A DNA stretch of 64,000 nt from Peristeroidobacter agariperforans (GTDB lineage Bacteria; Pseudomonadota; Gammaproteobacteria; Steroidobacterales; Steroidobacteraceae). A program made the position numbers and the translations under genes. Shown piece after piece: positions 1 to 7,700 of the stretch. Below the pieces are notes generated by a model. The model ran no database searches, was not told the origin of the DNA, and was given only the letters and a program-made list of their open reading frames with translations. The stretch's first letter is position 1; each line of letters starts with the position of its first letter. Where the stretch lies: assembly GCF_004138335.1 (NCBI RefSeq), contig NZ_RYFW01000008.1, positions 1-64,000 of the forward strand, written 5' to 3'.

Positions 1-61
1 CCTTCTTGAACTCCGGGCTATACTGCTTCCGGACCTGCTTCTCGATCTTCTTGCCTTTCAT
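1..61 (-). CDS. IS3-family transposase OrfA, N-terminal 20 residues (runs off window)
   Basis: The ATG at 61 follows a purine-rich stretch (GAGGGTGAGAG) that can act as ribosome-binding site. The first 20 codons give a lysine-rich start, MKGKKIEKQ...YSPEFKK, matching the helix-turn-helix N-terminus of IS3-family OrfA ('YSPEFK' is the usual signature). The rest of orfA and all of orfB lie outside the window. OrfA binds the terminal repeats and is joined to OrfB by frameshifting in this family; nothing of that can be seen here. Confidence 0.75.
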   Translation of the reverse strand, partial: MKGKKIEKQVRKQYSPEFKK

Positions 62-126
62 CTCTCACCCTCAGATAGCGATATTAACTCGCTTATCCGG
101 GTGTCCGCTAAACCGGGGCAGGATCA
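1..126 (-). mobile_element. Left end of an IS3-family insertion sequence (partial)
   Basis: The minus strand starting at 126 reads TGATCCTGCCCCGGTTT and continues into a short leader and a transposase start codon at 61. The TGA-plus-CCCCGG terminal pattern is typical of IS3-family inverted repeats. Only this end is inside the window, so the other inverted repeat and the target duplication cannot be checked. The terminus falls inside a SulP transporter gene, whose reading frame ends on the first three bases of the element. Confidence 0.75.
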
Positions 127-651
127 TAATGCCGGCGACAGCTGAATGAGCGTATCGCCCTCAACACTCACGCCGAGCAGATGTTTCAGCTGGCTGGCCG
201 CAATGAGCAGTGCCGATGCAGTGATGAATCCAGAGATCACAGGATGGCTGAGGAAAGTCGCGAGAAAACCCAAACGAAGCACGGCCATGGCGAGCAGCAC
301 CACACCGGATAGCAACGCCAGGACAAGTGCAGCTTCAATGTAGCTGGCCGAGCCTGCTCCCGCGATCTTCCCTGCCGCCGCTGCCGTCATCAACGAGACG
401 ACCGCGACCGGGCCGACGGACAACGTGCGACTCGTTCCGAACGCCGCATAGGCGATGAGCGGGGCGATACTGGCATACAACCCGATCTGCGGAGGCAACC
501 CTGCAAGCATTGCGTAGGCAAGGCTCTGCGGAATGAGCATGAGCGTAACGATGAGAGCCGCGAACAGATCGCCGGTGAGGGTCGATCGATCGTATCCACG
601 AAGCCAGCTCATTGCGGGTAGCCAGCGATCGCTTGTGAGACGCACTTTCAT
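124..651 (-). pseudogene. SulP-type sulfate permease, truncated by IS insertion
   Basis: From the ATG at 651 the product has 175 residues. It begins with the SulP N-terminus (WLRGYDRSTLTGDLFAA, LPQSLAYA-like 'IPQSLAYAMLAGLPP', then 'YAAFGTSRTLSVGPVAV') and several hydrophobic helices. Family members are about 500-600 residues with a C-terminal STAS domain; here everything after roughly transmembrane segment 5 is missing. The stop TGA at 126-124 is the first three bases of the IS terminus, so the truncation is caused by the insertion. The gene sits 10 bp after the BigR-like regulator, probably in its operon, which suggests it once imported a sulfur oxyanion. Confidence 0.8.
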
Positions 652-661
652 TACAGCTCGT

Positions 662-1003
662 TCAGTTCGCGCCTTGCTCGCAGTAGGCGGCGTAGAGTGC
701 ATTGAGTATGCCGATTGCCGGTCCTTCTGCGAGTGCGTAGTAAATCGCCTGCGACTCGCGTCGGGTAGTAACCAACTCCATCTCGCGCAAGGTTGCAAGA
801 TGTTGGGACAGCGCGGACATGCTCAGGCCTACGAGGGGCTGAAGCTCGCCGACGGATGCTTCCCCTTCGACGAGTCGGCAGAGTACGAGGAGGCGCGCGG
901 GGTGAGCCAACGCCTTCAACAGGCCAGCCGCACTTTCGGCGTGCCGCGCCATCTCGGCTGGGTCTGGAAGTCTACGGCGCTTCGACTGAGCTGGACGTTT
1001 CAT
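662..1003 (-). CDS. ArsR/SmtB-family repressor, BigR/SqrR-like (persulfide sensor)
   Basis: A 113-residue winged-helix ArsR protein ('KALAHPARLLVLCRLVEGE', then 'LSMSALSQHLATLREMELV'). It has exactly two cysteines, C42 in the helix after the ALAHPAR motif and C108 near the C-terminus ('YAAYCEQ'). This pair is the dithiol that BigR and SqrR use to sense reactive sulfur species. ATG at 1003 is preferred over an upstream in-frame TTG at 1039, which would put coding sequence inside the likely operator. It is divergent from the YeeE-type sulfur transport genes and upstream of the broken sulP, so it probably represses both directions until persulfide is present. Sensing is inferred from the cysteine positions. 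Confidence 0.85.
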   Translation of the reverse strand: MKRPAQSKRRRLPDPAEMARHAESAAGLLKALAHPARLLVLCRLVEGEASVGELQPLVGLSMSALSQHLATLREMELVTTRRESQAIYYALAEGPAIGILNALYAAYCEQGAN

Positions 1004-1031
1004 ACGAGTTGCATTTACGCTTGACTGATAC

Positions 1032-1047
1032 TTTAGCAATCTCTAAA
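1032..1047. promoter_or_regulatory. Candidate operator of the BigR-like repressor
   Basis: Inverted repeat TTTAG-N6-CTAAA between the divergent regulator (start 1003) and the yeeE-type gene (start 1093). A further CTAAA half-site lies at 1058-1062. The interval is AT-rich compared with its surroundings. ArsR proteins usually bind such short palindromes over divergent promoters. No experimental site is known for this sequence; the call rests on symmetry and location. Confidence 0.4.
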
Positions 1048-1092
1048 TTAGCGCATACTAAAGTTCGACGCAAGGCATATCGGGGCTGCACG

Positions 1093-1509
1093 ATGACAAC
1101 CTGGATGAGCGCGCTCGCGGGCGGAGTGCTGATCGGATTGGCCGCGACCCTATTGTTGTGGCTCAACGGCCGCGTCGCTGGCGTGAGCGGGATTTTCAAC
1201 GGCGTGATCTTCCCAAACAAAGGCGACATCGCATGGCGATATGCGTTTCTCATCGGACTCATCGTCGCAGGCGGCGCCTACATGGCATTTGTTCCGGGCG
1301 CCGCGCTGCCGCGCACTGACTATTCGCGCCTTGCGCTGATCGCTGCGGGACTGCTCGTAGGATTCGGCACTCGCATGGGTAACGGTTGCACCAGCGGACA
1401 CGGGGTCTGCGGCCTGGGCCGACTCTCGCTGCGTTCGTTCGTTGCGGTACTGACCTTCATGTCGACTGCCATGGCCACTACCTTCCTCGTCAAACACGTC
1501 GTGAGTTGA
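1093..1509 (+). CDS. YeeE/YedE-family sulfur transport protein, first half
   Basis: A 138-residue membrane protein with four hydrophobic segments. The hallmark 'GNGCTSGHGVCGLGRLS' sits near residue 100; in the thiosulfate channel TsuA/YeeE the conserved cysteines of such motifs relay thiosulfate across the membrane. It is half the length of full YeeE and is followed after 2 bp by a second, related half, as in PmpA/PmpB pairs next to BigR regulators. Start ATG 1093. Likely role: uptake or release of thiosulfate or a related sulfur compound across the inner membrane, under control of the adjacent BigR-like repressor. Confidence 0.85.
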   Translation: MTTWMSALAGGVLIGLAATLLLWLNGRVAGVSGIFNGVIFPNKGDIAWRYAFLIGLIVAGGAYMAFVPGAALPRTDYSRLALIAAGLLVGFGTRMGNGCTSGHGVCGLGRLSLRSFVAVLTFMSTAMATTFLVKHVVS

Positions 1510-1511
1510 AA

Positions 1512-1928
1512 ATGGCACCGCTCGTGATCGCAGCTCTTGTCTCGGGCGCCCTCTTTGGCACTGGCCTCGCCATGTCCGGCATGACGGATCCGCGGCGGAT
1601 ACTTGGGTTTCTCGATGTCTTCGGCAACTTCGACCCTGCCCTGCTCTTCGTTCTTGGGGGAGCGGTGGCCACCACAGTCGTGCTGTTCCGATTCGTACTT
1701 CGGCGCGGCAGCCCAGTACTTGCAAGCACATTTCATATGTCTAACCTGCGTCGCATCGATCGACGTTTGCTCCTCGGCGCGGCCTTGTTTGGCTGTGGCT
1801 GGGGGCTCGCTGGGTACTGCCCGGGACCAGCGCTGGCCGGCCTGGGCATTGGCTCACTGGAAGCACTGTGGTTCGTACCAGCCATGATTGGCGGCATGCT
1901 GTTGCATCGGCTGATCAATCGAGCTTGA
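1512..1928 (+). CDS. DUF6691/YeeE-type sulfur transport protein, second half
   Basis: A 138-residue polytopic protein starting 2 bp after the previous stop. It opens with 'SGALFGTGLAMSGMTDPRRILGFLD', typical of DUF6691, and carries the second cysteine motif 'GWGLAGYCPGPAL' near residue 103. With the preceding gene it would rebuild the two pseudo-symmetric halves of a YeeE channel. The near-identical lengths and tight spacing argue for a heteromeric transporter. Substrate (thiosulfate or polysulfide sulfur) is inferred from family and the BigR-like neighbour. Confidence 0.85.
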   Translation: MAPLVIAALVSGALFGTGLAMSGMTDPRRILGFLDVFGNFDPALLFVLGGAVATTVVLFRFVLRRGSPVLASTFHMSNLRRIDRRLLLGAALFGCGWGLAGYCPGPALAGLGIGSLEALWFVPAMIGGMLLHRLINRA

Positions 1929-1939
1929 GGATTTAAGCC

Positions 1940-2491
1940 GTGAAGAATTCGTTCGTTGCCGCGTCGATTGCGCTCTCGATATGTGTTGGCTGTGCAACGT
2001 CAAGGTCGCAAACGCCAATGCCGCAGGTCGCCGCTGCGGTCTCACCTTCCCCGGGCATCATAGCGGCAGGCCGATTGAAGCCTGAGGACATCGCGCAATT
2101 GAACGATGCCGGCATCGAACACGTCATCGATCTCACGCCAGATGACGAGACCCCCGACTTCGACGAGGCGAATGCTGTTCGATCCGCCGGCATCAACTAT
2201 TCGAACCTTCCGGTGCGTGGTGCCGCGGACCTGACACGAGAGAACGCGATCGCCTTCGATCGAATGATGCGGAATGCGAAACGGCCGGTCCTCGTCCACT
2301 GCGCCAGCGGCAATCGTGTCGGCGCCATCGCCGCACTCCGAGCTGCGTGGCTTGAAGGCCAGTCAGAAGAGGATGCGATCGCCATCGGTAAGACCTGGGG
2401 TTTGAAAGGTCTGGAGCCTGAAGTTCGCGAGCGCATTCGCTCGCTTCACGACTCCGAACTCGGCAGCTCTGCGCGCGAGCAGCGAAACTGA
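1940..2491 (+). CDS. Exported DUF442 / Blh N-domain-like phosphatase-fold protein
   Basis: A 183-residue protein with GTG start at 1940, 11 bp after the previous gene. Residues 1-22 look like a signal peptide, possibly a lipoprotein with cysteine 18 as acceptor, although the lipobox (CVGC) is weak. The body shows the DUF442 fold: 'GRLKPEDIAQLNDAGIEHVIDL' and the phosphatase-type P-loop HCASGNRVG (C121, R126). In Blh proteins this domain is fused to an ETHE1-like persulfide dioxygenase; here it stands alone. Together with the regulator and transporter it forms the sulfur cassette. Whether it acts on phosphate or sulfur compounds is unknown. Confidence 0.75.
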   Translation: MKNSFVAASIALSICVGCATSRSQTPMPQVAAAVSPSPGIIAAGRLKPEDIAQLNDAGIEHVIDLTPDDETPDFDEANAVRSAGINYSNLPVRGAADLTRENAIAFDRMMRNAKRPVLVHCASGNRVGAIAALRAAWLEGQSEEDAIAIGKTWGLKGLEPEVRERIRSLHDSELGSSAREQRN

Positions 2492-2602
2492 TCCCGAGTA
2501 TCCGCATTGCGCGTCAGGGGACGATGCCCAGGAGACGCAACCCGACGACGACTGTCCGGCCTGTGATGCCAGATTGACGATTGCACTCCCCGCCGGTAAT
2601 GG

Positions 2603-3010
2603 ATGCCGACCAGCCGGTGGCAGCGCGACAGATTTTCAGCGACCGTCGAATTCTCGGATTCCAAGTTCCCCGGGACTACCTCTACTCTGAATTTCATCAA
2701 TCCGAATTCGGCAACAGGCACCAGAATCGACAATGGTGTGCCGGTCCAATTCGATCTGACGGGCGGTGCGCTGGCCTTTGGCATTGCGCAAGGCCTGCCG
2801 ACCACGCCAACGGTGGAGATGCTGCTGGACCCCGCAAACTATGTCCTGGCGCAGTTCGATCAGTCCGCGAGCAAGACCGAGAACCGTGAAGACGCATTTC
2901 GCACCGATTTCTCTTATGACCTGGAACGTGCCGGCATCACGACGGTTGAAGTCGGCTATCGCTACAACCAAAGCTCCAGCGAGGACAGGCAGGGCATGCT
3001 CCGCCTCGGT
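2603..3010 (+). pseudogene. TonB-dependent receptor, internal barrel fragment
   Basis: About 136 codons read like the barrel of a Caulobacter/Xanthomonas-type TonB receptor: 'LDPANYVLAQFDQ', then 'NREDAFRTDFSYDL' and 'TTVEVGYRYNQSSSEDR', the usual strand pairs of that class. There is no start context (an in-frame stop precedes it at 2597), no plug domain and no C-terminal barrel, and the frame decays after about 3010. It is therefore a gene remnant lying between the sulfur cassette and the two-partner secretion genes. Confidence 0.65.
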
Positions 3011-3111
3011 CAAAGTCACTTCCCGCTTCGGTCGCCCTCTTGCCATCGCGAGACATCATCGCTGACCAGGCCCCGTTGACCAATAGCTGTTGAGTCTATC
3101 AATGCGAAGGA

Positions 3112-4794
3112 CTAGAAGCTCACATTGGCATTAAAATGGCCGTGATATGAAGCGCGCGCTGAAGAGCTGACAAGCTCGCGGAACTGCCAGCCGAACGCGC
3201 CGCTTAGCGAAAAGTGACGTCCGATTCGATAGTTCAGGCCTGGCCCGCTGGAGCCGAGCTCGAAGGTACCGCCGCCCAGTCCGCGTGTATGGAGCACCGC
3301 GCCGTCGATGAAGAAAAAGACGTCCGCCACGTCACGCCCGCGCATCAGCGAGAAAGACCGCATGTGAAGCTCAGTGCGCACGAGCGCGCCTGCGTCGCCG
3401 AACGCACTGCTTTCCCGATAGCCGCGAACGCCTGACACGCCGCCGCCGTTGAGCTGTTCGGTCCCCAGCAGCGCCCCACTCGCAGCCTGCACGCTTGCGG
3501 ATACACTCAGGGAAAATTTCTGTGGCAATTGACGCGTGTAACCTACATCAAGCCGACCGTAGGCGTAATTCGCCTTGGCGCCGGGGCGAGCAATGTCGAA
3601 GGCCGCATCTTCGTTATCATCAGTCACTCCGCCGGGGCTGGCGTACGCGGACGCCGTCAACCATGTCGCGTACTCCGCCTCACGACGTGACAACGAGAAC
3701 GTGACGCCCACCTGCGCAATGTGTGTGACGTTGTCGGTGATCGGAATGGCTGCGAACTCCAGAGTGTTGTCGGAATATTTGAAATCAGCGCCGAACGACA
3801 GGCTGCGCGTCCAGCCGCTCGCCGTCGTTGCGAAGGGCACTGAATAGCGCACACCCGTCTGCCACGACGTGCCTTCCTGCGTCAGCGGCTCGGGCAGCGC
3901 GGACTCGATCTTCGACCACGACCCGAACAGCGAGAGTGACTGGCCTGATTCGAAGCTCGTACCGTAATTGGCCGAATGACTGCGCGAGTGGTTCAATTCA
4001 GGGTCCGCCGAAAAGTTGTAACCAAGCGCATCGCCGCGACCAAACGCATTGCCCCACGTAAAGCCCGCCGTCGCGCGGCTTTCGTCCGTCACCGCGGTGC
4101 CGGAGTTGTTCCAGCCGGTAACGACTTCCCAGGGCCTCGCTTCCTGCGCCCGCAGGATGAGCCGAGTCGTGCCGCTATCATTTCCTGGCTCTGCCGCAAC
4201 GGTCACGCGCCGGTAAGCGCTGTTATTCAGACGTTCTACGCCAGCCCGGATCGCCGCCGCGTCGATCTCGTCTCCGGCATAGAGCGGCACGGCTTTGCGG
4301 TACGAACTTTCCGAGAACCACTTCTCCCCTTCGATGTTCAGTTCGCCCTCGAGGCGTGCGCGCTGCACGACGACGCGAAGGACGCCCGCAGTCACCTCCT
4401 GCGGCGGCACAAACACTGCGACGAAGGGTTGGCCCACGCTGCGCAACCAAACACGCAAAGCGCTGCATAGCCGATCGGCCGATCCGAATGACATTGGTTT
4501 GTTCAAAAAGAGCTTGATCAGCTCCGCTGCGGCAGGATCGGAAAGTAGCGGCGTGCGAGAGATGTCCACGCCATCGAGATGCGCGAGAATGGGCTCACCA
4601 ACCTGCCTCGCGTCCGGCACAGTGATCACACCGCGCAGGCTTTCGATGAAAACTGTTTCGCCAGCGAGCGGTTCCGTTCCGGGCGGGGGAGACGTATCAG
4701 CAGCTGGCGACTGGCCCTGGACGAGAACAGGCGCCAATAGCAGGATCAGGACGCGCACCTTAGCATGCGTGCCAGCAAAAGAACGGCCGCTCAT
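3112..4794 (-). CDS. TpsB outer-membrane transporter of a two-partner secretion system (ShlB/FhaC type)
   Basis: A 560-residue protein with a signal peptide (to about residue 30), a POTRA region (about 50-160, 'LDGVDISRTPLLSD' ... 'VTAGVLRVVVQRARLEGEL') and a long C-terminal beta-barrel with 'GGGVSGVRGYRESSAFGDAGAL', the conserved RGY-type motif of FhaC/ShlB. The chain ends in phenylalanine, as expected for BAM-inserted barrels. Its ATG at 4794 overlaps the stop of the upstream TpsA gene by 4 bp, so the two are translationally coupled. It would export that TpsA through the outer membrane. Confidence 0.92.
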   Translation of the reverse strand: MSGRSFAGTHAKVRVLILLLAPVLVQGQSPAADTSPPPGTEPLAGETVFIESLRGVITVPDARQVGEPILAHLDGVDISRTPLLSDPAAAELIKLFLNKPMSFGSADRLCSALRVWLRSVGQPFVAVFVPPQEVTAGVLRVVVQRARLEGELNIEGEKWFSESSYRKAVPLYAGDEIDAAAIRAGVERLNNSAYRRVTVAAEPGNDSGTTRLILRAQEARPWEVVTGWNNSGTAVTDESRATAGFTWGNAFGRGDALGYNFSADPELNHSRSHSANYGTSFESGQSLSLFGSWSKIESALPEPLTQEGTSWQTGVRYSVPFATTASGWTRSLSFGADFKYSDNTLEFAAIPITDNVTHIAQVGVTFSLSRREAEYATWLTASAYASPGGVTDDNEDAAFDIARPGAKANYAYGRLDVGYTRQLPQKFSLSVSASVQAASGALLGTEQLNGGGVSGVRGYRESSAFGDAGALVRTELHMRSFSLMRGRDVADVFFFIDGAVLHTRGLGGGTFELGSSGPGLNYRIGRHFSLSGAFGWQFRELVSSSARASYHGHFNANVSF

Positions 4795-7700
4795 TTCGCC
4801 CCCGTTTCCAACATCGCCATCGTGAAGGCGTTCAGAAACTCGGCCTTTGCGAGCGAATCGTTCTTCAGATCGAGTCCGGCGAGCTTCGCGTCCGCGTGCG
4901 TCGTGGCTCGGCTCATCATGGTGCTGTAAGCATCTTTGTTCTGGTTTTCCTGCGCTACCATGATTGCGGACTGCACGCCAATCACGACCAGCGCTACCGC
5001 AACGCCAATGATCGCCGTAGCGCCCGAGGCGCCGATTGTTACCGTTCCTGTTGTCTGGAGGACGCCTGTTGAACTTGTCGCAAATGAGTGCCCCACAACG
5101 GCACCGGTGAACTGCAGCGCCGCGACCACGCTGCCGCCGAGGGCAGCGCCACCCGCCGCGCCGAACGCCGCACCCAGCGCTCTTTCGGTGGCGGCCTGCT
5201 GGGCACTGATGGCGATATCCGGCATGGTCTTCAGCGCAAAGGGATTGTTCGCGCCGATGGCCGCCTTTTCCTCGTTGAACGCGCGCAGCTGATTGGTCAG
5301 CTCTTCTTTCAGAATCCGCCGCTGCTCATTGACTCGATTTGCGATGCGCGCCACCAACGCCTGTTGCGGCATGGTGAGTTCCTTGCCGCTCGCCACCGCC
5401 TCGAACACGGCCTGCGAGATCAGGGGAATGATTGCGCTGGCGGCTGCCAGATCGTTCTCGATCCGGTGACTGAGCTCGGCGAACGTCAGCTTGCCGTCGC
5501 GCAGTTGCTCCAGCAGCTCCACCTGATCTTTCGTAAAACTCTTCACGGTGTCGCTTGCGAGCAGCCCTGGGGCAAGCGCCACGAGCTCGGGACCGAAATC
5601 CCTGGCCGCCCGCGACAGATCGTAGGGCGTGAGCGGGTTCCCGCCGCCCAGGTTGTACACGACCTCGACCTTGGATTGTTCCTGGTCGAGGATATCGCGC
5701 ATCTGCTTCGTCACCTCTTCCGCTGAAAGAATCGCGCCCTGCTTGAGCACCACGGGATTGAGCGGTGGCGCATCGAGTATCAGCGTGCCGGGCTGCAGGT
5801 CGAACGTGTAGTAACGTTCGATTTCCTCGAGCGTGGCGCTACCCAGCGGCTTGATCACCGGCGTGAGGATGTACTGACCTGGCCGATCAGGTATCCGATC
5901 CGGAGCGGCTTCAATCGTGAACTGAGGCCCGCCGAACTGCGGCGGCGTGAACATCACCGGATATGACGCGGGCGCTGCGCCCCACACACTGCGCGTATCG
6001 CTCACCTGAGCCGTGATCGTCTGCCTCTCGATCGTCAACGATCCTGGCGTGGTTGCGACGACCTCGTAGTTCAGTGTTGTGCCGGTATTGGAGAATCCGA
6101 ACGAATAGTCTCCGGGAGCGGTGGTGTTGAAGAACGCCCGGTCGAACGTGACGCCGCTGAGCACGTCCGGCGTGTCGCCGTTCAACAGTCCGCTCACCGT
6201 GTAGCCGAGCTGGTGCGCGCTGCCGAAGACACTGGACACGCTCGACCCCTGCAGAGTGAGCGGCGCCGGCGTGATCGAGAGCGTTCCGGGTACGACATCG
6301 AGCACATAGTTCCTCGCGATGCCGCCGGCGGAGATCTCGTATGCACCGATGGATGAGAGAGCCGTGGCGTTGGTGAACAGGCCAAAGCTCGTCAGGACGC
6401 CGAAGTCGTCCTCGTTGCGAAACCCGCTGATCGCCCAGTCGAACTGCGGATTGGCGGAGCCATACATCCGCGTCGCGTTGCCAACGGTAACAGTCAGAGG
6501 CGCGCGGTCGATGGTGAGCGCGGAGAAGTTGGTCACCGCCTGTTCGAAGATATAGTTTCCGTTGTTTGCCGACAGTCCCGAACCGTGGATGCTGTCGACA
6601 CCAGCGTCAGAGCCCGCGGTCGCGAAGGAATCAAACGTCAGTGTGCCGGTCGTGGCACTCGCCAGCGTGTCGCCGTTGACGAACCCGATGACGCTGCCGC
6701 CGAACAACGGATTCGAGTCGCCATAGAAACGGCGCGCAGGACTCGCCACATACGTGAGGACGGCGGGATCGATCCGGAACGTGCCGTTGACGTACTCGAT
6801 GTTGTGAGTGTTCGAAGCTGCCCCGGACGCGACGATGGTGTACGTACCGACATTGACGGCCGGCCCACCCTGAATCGAGAACGTAGGTTGCACGGTAAGA
6901 TCCGCACTCGTGCCGCCCGAGAACGAAGCGGTAAAAACCGGGTTCGGCTGACCGTACAAACGGATGAAATCGTTCGCCGTGATCGTCAGCGTGAGCGTCG
7001 GCCCCGCGCCGGCAGCGTTGTATAGAACCAGCGTCACCATGCCCTGCGTGTCGTCGGGGAAGCCCACGCCGTCGAACTGCGCGTATCCCGACAGTCCGCC
7101 GAGCGTGAAGGCGCCGGCCGTATTCGAGGTGTAGAGCAGCCGTCGACCCGTGCCCGACAGCAGGCCCGAGCCAGCTTGATTGACGAGCACTCCGCCGGTT
7201 GAAGCAAGTCGCGTCACGCCGGCAGCGCTGATGGAGGTGGCTGGCATGCCGCCGTCCGTTCCCAACAACGTCAGGTCGCCGGCCGAGGACAGCGTGACAT
7301 TGTTTGCAGAATCGACGAGCGCCGCTACGCTCATCGAGGAACCGCTGTGCACGGACACGTTGCCACTGAAGCTCACCGGCTGCGGATCAGCCTCGTCGCT
7401 GATGATGGTCAGATTGCCGATGGCGTTGTCGGGATGCGTGGCGATAAACGACGTGCCTGGCTGCATCATCGCGTAGGTCAGTTGATCCGCGGACACAGCG
7501 CCGTTCAGCGCCACGATCGGGAATCCGCTGATGCGAATTCTATCGGCGGTCAGCGTCGCATCGATGGCACTCGTCAGGCTCGAACCCGGCCCGGTTACGT
7601 TGTGACTCAGATATAGCCTGCTGTCGGTGACGTTCGCCAGCGAGACGCTTTCGTTGATCGCCAGCGTCGAAGCGGAAAGAGTGAGGGTCACGGAATTTGC

